A stretch of DNA of 34,661 bases from Bacillota bacterium (lineage in GTDB: Bacteria; Bacillota; Bacilli; Alicyclobacillales; SLC66), in contig JAKADA010000022.1 in the NCBI GenBank assembly GCA_021820975.1, positions 1 to 34,661 of the forward strand. Reading direction: 5' to 3'. Under the pieces are notes generated by a model. It was not told the origin of the DNA. It saw only the letters and a program-made list of their open reading frames with translations, and searched no databases. Shown here piece by piece: positions 20,571 to 25,796 of the stretch (position 1 is its first letter; each line of letters begins with the position of its first letter). Made by a program: the position numbers and the translations under genes.

Positions 20571-21499
20571 TCCCTTGCAATTTTTATAAATTCAATAAGA
20601 TCTTCTCGTGAGTTTTCAAATCGTATACGCTTTACTTCGGCTAAATTTTGTTGAAGCTTTTCTTCTACATAATCAAGCCTAGCTACCAATGATTTTACGT
20701 AGATGGAATTATCGTAAAAATTATTTTCTATACGGGATAGTACCTCGTCAAGCAGGGATTCATACATTTCTAAAGCAACCTTTTGATCCTTACGGGCATC
20801 ACTTATTCCTAAAGTGGCAAATTCAGCAACTCGTGCTAAACGTTTAATGACTGTATTAAATACTAATGTGCCGTACTCTTCTTTGGATTCTTCTAAAATA
20901 GAGTCTTGCAATGTATAACGATCGATTAACCCAACTGCGATTCCAATCATAGTAAGATTTCGATTAACATTATTTCGAATATGAAATAAGGTTTCAAAGA
21001 ATCTTGGCAACGCTTGATATGCATAGACTTCGGCTTGTAAAACGGTAATGACGTAATCAGAGGCGGATAATGCCGATGTGGTTTGTTCATTCAAACTAGG
21101 GGGGCAATCAATAAAAATGTAATCATATTGGTCTGCTATTTTATTAATCGTATTTTTTAAGTAAAGGATGGAAGCTCCTGATCGGCCTTCGTCTTGAAGC
21201 TCATAAATTCTTCTTCCGTAGATAGCTAACAAATCATCAGATGGTAGTAAATCTAACCTTTCACCACATGAAATTATGTAAGGTAATGGATTCTCATCTT
21301 CTACAGCTTCAAGAACTGTTTCATTGGAAAAAGTGTATGTGCTACGTTGCGATAGCAATGTACTGACATTTCCTTGAGAATCCATATCAACAACTAAAAC
21401 ACGTTTTCCTCGATTAGCTAGTAAATAAGCCAAAATACCAGCAGTAGTCGATTTGCCAACGCCACCTTTTTGAAGCATAAATGAGATTGTAACAGTCAC
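20561..21499 (-). CDS. parA: ParA-family partition ATPase
   Basis: This is a 312-residue ParA/MinD-type ATPase without an N-terminal HTH domain (type Ib-like). The deviant Walker A KGGVGKSTT is at 11-19 with the signature lysine 11. VLVVDMDSQGN (34-44) and the Walker B YIFIDCPPS (127-135, aspartate 131) follow. It moves plasmid copies apart on the nucleoid together with its DNA-binding partner, here the overlapping downstream gene. The GTG start lies 7 bases after AGGGGG. The leader at 21579-21606 holds palindromes that could be the operator for autorepression. Confidence 0.93.
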   Translation of the reverse strand: MTVTISFMLQKGGVGKSTTAGILAYLLANRGKRVLVVDMDSQGNVSTLLSQRSTYTFSNETVLEAVEDENPLPYIISCGERLDLLPSDDLLAIYGRRIYELQDEGRSGASILYLKNTINKIADQYDYIFIDCPPSLNEQTTSALSASDYVITVLQAEVYAYQALPRFFETLFHIRNNVNRNLTMIGIAVGLIDRYTLQDSILEESKEEYGTLVFNTVIKRLARVAEFATLGISDARKDQKVALEMYESLLDEVLSRIENNFYDNSIYVKSLVARLDYVEEKLQQNLAEVKRIRFENSREDLIEFIKIAREWI

Positions 21500-21578
21500 A
21501 ATAATCCCCCTAACCTACGTGTTGATTCTTCAATTTTAACTAAGGAGGTAGGCTGTTGCAACAAAATATAATAACTAA

Positions 21579-21606
21579 CACTAATTTTAGTGCTAGAACT
21601 AGTGCG
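21579..21606. promoter_or_regulatory. Palindromic operator candidates upstream of parA
   Basis: CACTAA-TT-TTAGTG (21579-21592) and CTAG-AA-CTAG (21593-21602) lie side by side, about 80-105 bases upstream of the parA start, next to TATATT/TATTAT boxes on the minus strand. Ribbon-helix-helix partition proteins usually repress their own operon from such sites. The words resemble those repeated within the partner gene. From here to 21741 I see no gene. Confidence 0.45.
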
Positions 21607-21741
21607 GGAGTGTAATCAGCCAGCTTCGCTGACCGAGTTTACCCATTCACTCCATTTAGTTACTTACTTGATCCGCTCTGGTTGCACAGCCTCTATAAGT
21701 GTTCTTCCTCCATAGGGCAAACAATTTCTTTCAAGATGGAA

Positions 21742-21990
21742 TTAGTGAAAAGATTTATCGGGCATTCCATTCTTAAATTGGACCTGGGGAAAACTAGCAC
21801 CGGCTATCTCATGTTCAGGTATTGCGGCTTCAATTCTCTGTACATCGTTTTCGCTAAGCTTAATATCAATGCATTTTATTGAGTCTTGAAGCTGAGACAC
21901 CCTTCGAGCCCCGATTAATGGTGTAATATCACTGCCTTTAGATAAAACCCATGCCGTAGCAAGCTGTGGGGTATCTGTCAAATGAAGATG
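21742..21990 (-). pseudogene. Truncated aldo/keto reductase, C-terminal fragment
   Basis: The minus strand encodes about 80 residues that match the C-terminal end of aldo/keto reductases: TPQLATAWVLSKGSDITPLI, then GARRVSQLQDSIKCIDIKLS and NDVQRIEAAIPEHEIAGASF. This covers the last two helices and strand around the cofactor-binding GxRR. The catalytic Asp, Tyr, Lys and His belong to the missing N-terminal two thirds. The frame runs into unrelated sequence near 21990-22000, which marks a recombination junction. It cannot be an active oxidoreductase. Confidence 0.75.
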
Positions 21991-22007
21991 GCGTGGAGCA
22001 CGAATCG

Positions 22008-22334
22008 TTGGTTGCTTTGCGAGTACGTATGTATGATCTTGCGGACTTGCTTGGAGCAGCGATTGAAAAATACGCAACGCAATCGGGAGCGAGTAATGAT
22101 GACTTGGCTTTTATGGAGGGACACTTTGCCAAAAAAGCCCTGCAACTCTTGTTGACCAGTGTTGAGAAAGGCAAGGTTTTCGACCAGTTTGGCTTTGTTG
22201 AGCATACAACGTCGATAGAGTTGGTTGAAAAACTTATAGGTTTGCGCGAAGGACAAGGAACCGCTCTTATTCCTGTCGTGGAAGCATTAAGCAAAGCGAA
22301 CTTGCACATGGCGGATGATGCTGGAGACAATTGA
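22008..22334 (+). CDS. Unknown helical protein of about 108 aa
   Basis: A TTG at 22008 has GGAG 9 bases upstream; a GTG at 21993 or 21966 is also possible. The 5' end lies at the junction with the aldo/keto reductase fragment, so the gene may be truncated. The product is helical and acidic, with VRMYDLADLLGAAIEKYATQ and FAKKALQLLLTSVEKGKVFD, ending in an Ala/Asp-rich tail. Family not recognised. A strong terminator follows at 22351. Confidence 0.55.
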   Translation: MVALRVRMYDLADLLGAAIEKYATQSGASNDDLAFMEGHFAKKALQLLLTSVEKGKVFDQFGFVEHTTSIELVEKLIGLREGQGTALIPVVEALSKANLHMADDAGDN

Positions 22335-22350
22335 ACAACGTTATCGACAA

Positions 22351-22391
22351 CCCCGCCACGGTTTTAGGCCGAAGGCGGGGTTCGTTTTATT
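22351..22391 (+). terminator. Terminator 1 of a related set
   Basis: CCCCGCC (22351-22357) pairs with GGCGGGG (22374-22380), followed by TTCGTTTTATT. It resembles the terminators at 22947 and 23612 (ACCCCGC-CACGG start, GGGGTT end). Confidence 0.8.
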
Positions 22392-22436
22392 ACACGAACA
22401 AATCATAGAGTCACTATGACCCAATTTTACCATATA

Positions 22437-22465
22437 TTTACATATAGTTAGTAGAGTGCTATTAT
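22437..22465 (+). promoter_or_regulatory. Sigma-A-type promoter for the 22534 gene
   Basis: TTTACA (22437-22442), 17 bp, TATTAT (22460-22465). Transcription would start near 22472, at an ATG that opens a 21-codon frame whose TGA overlaps the ATGATG start of the next gene. Confidence 0.6.
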
Positions 22466-22533
22466 GTCCACATGAAGGAACCTACGCATGGGGCGGCGTT
22501 ACAAGACTCGGACGCAGAGGAGATAGGGACGAT

Positions 22534-22920
22534 ATGATGACAGAGACAGTTCTTGATGCTATTTTGGATGACATTGAAGAAGATGACGACTATGCAAAGG
22601 TGAATAGTGCACTCGCTAGTGCGATCCTTGCCGCGATTGGTAACGATGATGCGAAATGGACGATGGTTGATGATGCCATATCCACCTGTACGTTTGCTTT
22701 AGTCGATAAAGGTGTCTGGGATAGTAACGCTCCGAGGAATGAGGATGAACAGTTTGCCGCTGCACTTCGTGACCTTACGGGTGAAAAGTGGCCAATGATA
22801 GATGACGCCATGTCTGCCTATGCGCATATCGTACTCAGCAAAGGAGTCGAGGTCGGTAACGCTCTAAGGGACGTGGACAAGCGGTCGATAAAGGTTGTCG
22901 CCACGGCACTTGGCAGATAG
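22534..22920 (+). CDS. Unknown acidic 128-aa protein with internal repeat
   Basis: The start is the ATG pair at 22534-22539 after AGGAGATAGGG. The protein is acidic and helical and appears to contain a duplicated unit: KWTMVDDAISTCTFALVDKG and KWPMIDDAMSAYAHIVLSKG match closely about 45 residues apart. Family unknown. It has its own promoter (22437-22465) and terminator (22947-22988), so it is a single-gene unit. Confidence 0.65.
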   Translation: MMTETVLDAILDDIEEDDDYAKVNSALASAILAAIGNDDAKWTMVDDAISTCTFALVDKGVWDSNAPRNEDEQFAAALRDLTGEKWPMIDDAMSAYAHIVLSKGVEVGNALRDVDKRSIKVVATALGR

Positions 22921-22946
22921 CTTTTACACTGTTGGTGGTAGCGACA

Positions 22947-22988
22947 AAAACCCCGCGCACGGTTCTCACGGGCCGTATGCGGGGTTTT
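22947..22988. terminator. Terminator 2 of a related set
   Basis: AAAACCCCGC pairs with GCGGGGTTTT, with an inner ACGG/CCGT stem. Poly-A before and poly-T after make it work in both directions. Confidence 0.8.
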
Positions 22989-23063
22989 ATGTTTTGGTGG
23001 TACACTGCCAGTAGAGGCAGTTTCGTGTAAAGCAATCAATAGATACTCAAAGGGGAATTGAAA

Positions 23064-23522
23064 ATGGATGATTGCTGTGTTGTTCCATCCACATCGAGAA
23101 AGAACACTTTACTTTGTCCAGAGTGCAAACAACAAGGTAAAGCCGTCGAAGTAATTACACTCAAAGCGTTGCTCATACCGTCTGCTTTAGCAACAATTGC
23201 TCCACAATCCTCTTATGGGTTTTGCCCCAATCAGTCGTGCGAAGTTGTTTACTTTTCCGATAATCAGAAGTTCCGCAAACTAGATGTTAAAGTGCCTGTT
23301 TTTCAGAAGGATGATGGGGCGGATGTACCAGTTTGCTACTGTTTTGGATGGACTCGACAAAGATTAGGACACGCCGTCCAACAAAAGAAACAGCCAAGTC
23401 AACAAATCACTGAACATGTTCAAGCCAATCGTTGTGGATGCGAGGTCAATAATCCCCAAGGGAGTTGCTGTTTAGGAAATGTTACGGCATATGTTCGTAG
23501 TCTTAGTGAAGACACGATTTAG
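23064..23522 (+). CDS. CopZ-like Fe-S/zinc metallochaperone-type protein
   Basis: This 152-residue protein is rich in cysteine. LLCPECKQQGKAVEVITLKA and GFCPNQSCEVVYFSD form the zinc-binding module. VPVCYCFGWTRQRL and ANRCGCEVNNPQGSCCLGNV form the [2Fe-2S]-type module known from the N-terminal domain of Archaeoglobus CopZ (zf_CopZ family). Here the C-terminal heavy-metal-associated domain of CopZ is absent. Stand-alone forms occur in metal resistance regions such as mer and cop loci, but no such operon is next to it here. ATG 23064 is 8 bases after AAGGGG. Confidence 0.75.
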   Translation: MDDCCVVPSTSRKNTLLCPECKQQGKAVEVITLKALLIPSALATIAPQSSYGFCPNQSCEVVYFSDNQKFRKLDVKVPVFQKDDGADVPVCYCFGWTRQRLGHAVQQKKQPSQQITEHVQANRCGCEVNNPQGSCCLGNVTAYVRSLSEDTI

Positions 23523-23611
23523 GACTATCATGCTCGACGCTTGGTGATGTCTAAATCTTGTACACAAGGGGGCGAACACGCAATTGGCTCTAGTTTCTGA
23601 GCCATCAAAAG

Positions 23612-23650
23612 AACCCCGCACACGGCTCATGAGAACCGTTTGCGGGGTTT
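23612..23650. terminator. Terminator 3 of a related set, shared by convergent genes
   Basis: AACCCCGC pairs with GCGGGGTT, with an inner ACGG/CCGT stem, followed by TTATTTTA on the plus strand. It closes the CopZ-like gene from the left and the 76-aa gene (23655-23885) from the right. Confidence 0.75.
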
Positions 23651-23654
23651 TATT

Positions 23655-23885
23655 TTACCCGTGCAAGTGCGGTAGCAGTTCAGGCACTGCCACCCCAAAC
23701 TGAACTCTCCACGTGTCACGGTAGACCTCGTACATTCCTTCACCGTCCAGTTCCACCTCTCGCAAGCTGTAACCCGCGATACTGTGGACTGCCATCCATG
23801 CTGCGACCAAAGGGATTTCTTCGCGGGTGACAAAGAAGCGGTCAATTGTGCCGTTTGCAAAGGCGTAAAGATGGTCACGTAGCAT
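23655..23885 (-). CDS. Unknown 76-aa protein
   Basis: The ATG lies 9 bases after GAAGGGGG. The product reads MLRDHLYAFANGTIDRFFVT, EEIPLVAAWMAVHSIAGYSL and then an acidic-aromatic segment. It is soluble and probably a small alpha/beta protein. Not recognised. It is convergent with the CopZ-like gene and shares a bidirectional terminator with it. Confidence 0.6.
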   Translation of the reverse strand: MLRDHLYAFANGTIDRFFVTREEIPLVAAWMAVHSIAGYSLREVELDGEGMYEVYRDTWRVQFGVAVPELLPHLHG

Positions 23886-23910
23886 TTAGTTTTTCCCCCT
23901 TCAAACATGC

Positions 23911-23943
23911 AAAAGGCCGCCAGCTTGGGTCTGACGGCCTTTT
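23911..23943. terminator. Bidirectional terminator after the second HU gene
   Basis: AAAAGGCCG with CAG (23911-23923) pairs with CTG and CGGCCTTTT (23931-23943). The T runs serve both strands. Confidence 0.8.
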
Positions 23944-23952
23944 GCGATGATG

Positions 23953-24225
23953 TCAGTTCAAACGTCCTTTGATTTCTGCGCTCGGCGTGAATCTCACTGT
24001 TCTGTACGCTTTCGCCTGAATCACTTCGCCACTAACTGGATGGCGGCAACGCCGCGCAGCATGGTCACTGATGGCAAACGTGCCAAAGCCCCGTACAGTA
24101 ACTTTATCCCCGTGCGCCAACACGTTTGACACTGTCTCTTGCAGGGCCGTCAACATCTTATTTGCGACTGCCGGAGACACGTTTGCACCTGTGGCGATGG
24201 ACTTGATCAATTCGCTCTTGTTCAT
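23953..24225 (-). CDS. HU-family DNA-binding protein (second copy)
   Basis: This is a 90-residue HU protein with the classic features: MNKSELIKSIATGANVSPAV, the GFGTF motif (VTVRGFGTFAIS), a basic arm with ARRCRHPVSGE and the FTPSAEIKGRLN ending. It bends DNA as a dimer. GGAGG precedes the ATG. It lies immediately downstream of the resolvase; HU is a known cofactor in synapsis by Hin/Gin and some resolvases. It differs clearly from the first HU (4678-4944), so it is not a recent duplicate. Confidence 0.93.
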   Translation of the reverse strand: MNKSELIKSIATGANVSPAVANKMLTALQETVSNVLAHGDKVTVRGFGTFAISDHAARRCRHPVSGEVIQAKAYRTVRFTPSAEIKGRLN

Positions 24226-24284
24226 TGTTCATTCCTCCCACTCATCCGGCGAGTGTATGACAAAATCGAGGATGGCGGGGCGGT

Positions 24285-24842
24285 TCAAGAGCGGAGGTAC
24301 TGGTACACCGTTTCACGGCTGATGCCGTATGCGCGTGCTAAGGCCGATTTCGGTTCGCCAGCCACCGCACGTTGACGAAGTTCGTCAGCCTGCATCTTAT
24401 TGAGCGATGGTTTCCGTCCCTTGTAAACCCCCTTTTTCTTTGCAATTTCGATGCCCTCACGTTGACGCTCTCGGATAAGCGACCGTTCAAACTCTGCAAA
24501 TGCCCCCAACATTGACAGCATCAACATGGACATGGGCGTCTTGTTGTTCCCGTTAAACACCAAGTTTTCTTTGAGAAAGTGGACTTCGACTCCTTTATCG
24601 TTGAGTTGTTTCACCAACGATAGCAAATCTGCAAGGTTTCTGGCGAGACGGTCTAGGCTGTGTACTACGAGTTTGTCTCCTTGTCGCACGTAGGCCAACA
24701 TTCGCTGCAACTCGGGACGCTCAGTGTTTTTGTCAGAGAGTTTCTCCATGAACTTGTAATCAAGTTCAACATCTTCCAATTGCCGTTCCGCGTTCTGGTC
24801 AAGCGAAGATATCCGCACGTAACCAACTGTCTGCCCGTTCAT
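24285..24842 (-). CDS. Serine recombinase, resolvase/invertase type
   Basis: This 185-residue recombinase has a catalytic domain (1-135). The nucleophile serine is S12 in VGYVRISSLDQN, the conserved arginines are in LDRLARN (R65, R68), and EFERSLIRERQREG is the dimer-interface E-helix region. The C-terminal helix-turn-helix (KSALARAYGISRETVYQYL) binds the recombination site. The size suits Tn3-type resolvases or DNA invertases. No matching transposase is in view, so it more likely resolves plasmid multimers or is a transposon remnant. GGAGGG lies 9 bases before ATG. A res site should be sought at 24843-25040, where I see only short imperfect repeats. Confidence 0.92.
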   Translation of the reverse strand: MNGQTVGYVRISSLDQNAERQLEDVELDYKFMEKLSDKNTERPELQRMLAYVRQGDKLVVHSLDRLARNLADLLSLVKQLNDKGVEVHFLKENLVFNGNNKTPMSMLMLSMLGAFAEFERSLIRERQREGIEIAKKKGVYKGRKPSLNKMQADELRQRAVAGEPKSALARAYGISRETVYQYLRS

Positions 24843-25042
24843 ATTGGAATCCCTCCAACCTGTCAGAGATAGTTCATAGAGGCGGGCTTACAAGCGTCAG
24901 TTAATTCCGCCACCTCACCCTATCTGGTCAGGTATGACAAGGAACGCGAATTGTGATGGTCGGGTAGACCCTAAACTTACAATCTATGTTATAAAAGAGG
25001 TAAGACTGGAACGCAAAATGTTTGATTCGGGTAGGTGCAATA

Positions 25043-25165
25043 ATGACAGAAAAGGTTCTTGCTGTCCAAGAGGCTACGAATGAACCGCCTTCCTGCGATT
25101 TTTTAAAAGATTTTTTAAACACTGTTACGGGGAACGGTTCATGGAGCGGGTGGAACCGTTTATAA
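25043..25165 (+). CDS. Short upstream frame, probable 5' part of the HEPN-like gene
   Basis: An ATG with GTAGGTG upstream opens a 40-codon frame reading MTEKVLAVQEATNEPPSCDF then LKDFLNT. Codons GAT TTT TTA occur twice, each forming T TTT TTA in the phase required for -1 frameshifting. A -1 shift leads directly into the 25141-25722 frame, which lacks its own ribosome binding site. So the two frames may encode one protein of about 225 residues. Without a shift this is a 40-residue peptide overlapping the next frame by 25 bases. Confidence 0.5.
   Translation: MTEKVLAVQEATNEPPSCDFLKDFLNTVTGNGSWSGWNRL
25098..25117 (+). promoter_or_regulatory. Two candidate -1 slippery heptamers (T TTT TTA)
   Basis: T TTT TTA at 25098-25105 and again at 25110-25117 are both in the zero-frame phase of the upstream ORF. 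The -1 frame is open from about 25084 to 25722. The run-length-prone T6 tracts equally allow a real indel. Confidence 0.4.
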
Positions 25166-25722
25166 ATGAAGCTACGAATCATGGGTGGGTAATATTCGAG
25201 CCAATATTGGCTCCGTATTCCATCTTAATGATGTTGAAAGCCTTTAACGCCGAAAGACCCTTCTCTCCCGAGTATTTTCTCACACTGTTATCGAGAGTTA
25301 TGAGAAGATATTACCTGAGTGATTCAAACGTCGATGTCATGAAAGAAGAATGGGAGAAACATGAATGGTCACGTATGAGGTGGCCAATCTTCCTTGAGGC
25401 GATTGACTGTTATAAAAGAGGCGCATACTTCGCAAGCATCTCCACTACCGCCCCACTTGTCGAGGGCATCCTTACCTATCGAGGTGACATGAAACCATTT
25501 TCGCGGACGGATAAATTAAAGAAACGGGTACGAGAGATCGATGAAAGTGGTAAGTTGGCAGAGATAGTTGACAGATTTTTCGCTGATACAAGGTCACTTG
25601 ATGATTTCATCGAAGGTTCGCTGAACCGTCATGCCATTCTACACGGCATGGATGTTAAATTTGGCACGCAAGAAAAGGCGTTGCAAGTCATAGCAATGCT
25701 GAATGCGCTGGTTTATATCTAA
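25141..25722 (+). CDS. HEPN-like protein, putative abortive-infection RNase, beside type I R-M genes
   Basis: This 193-residue frame is helical, with EAIDCYKRGAYFASISTTAP, LVEGILTYRG and a C-terminal SLNRHAILHG motif. R163 and H168 fit the R-x4-6-H active site of HEPN RNases, and N-R-H-x-x-x-H-G is common in defence-related HEPN proteins. It lies just before hsdM in the same direction, as abortive-infection genes often do. The ATG at 25141 has no ribosome binding site, so the real start is probably at 25043 with a frameshift. The RNase role is inferred from the motif only. Confidence 0.6.
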   Translation: MERVEPFINEATNHGWVIFEPILAPYSILMMLKAFNAERPFSPEYFLTLLSRVMRRYYLSDSNVDVMKEEWEKHEWSRMRWPIFLEAIDCYKRGAYFASISTTAPLVEGILTYRGDMKPFSRTDKLKKRVREIDESGKLAEIVDRFFADTRSLDDFIEGSLNRHAILHGMDVKFGTQEKALQVIAMLNALVYI

Positions 25723-25796
25723 TTGGCTTTCTAAAAGCAAAGTGGGGGCCCAGTCAAACACTGAACTGAAAAATGAAGTATCAATGGAGGTACGAA

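Noticed and set aside
22456-22533. Longer N-terminus (26 residues) for the 22534 gene
   Set aside because: It would begin upstream of the likely transcription start and lacks a binding site; the ATG pair at 22534 has one.
22351-23650. Integron-like gene cassettes
   Set aside because: Hairpins are simple terminators without attC core sites, gene directions are mixed, and the nearby enzyme is a serine, not tyrosine, recombinase.
24843-25040. Tn3-type res site
   Set aside because: Expected by position, but only short imperfect repeats were seen, not three subsites of inverted 12-bp arms.
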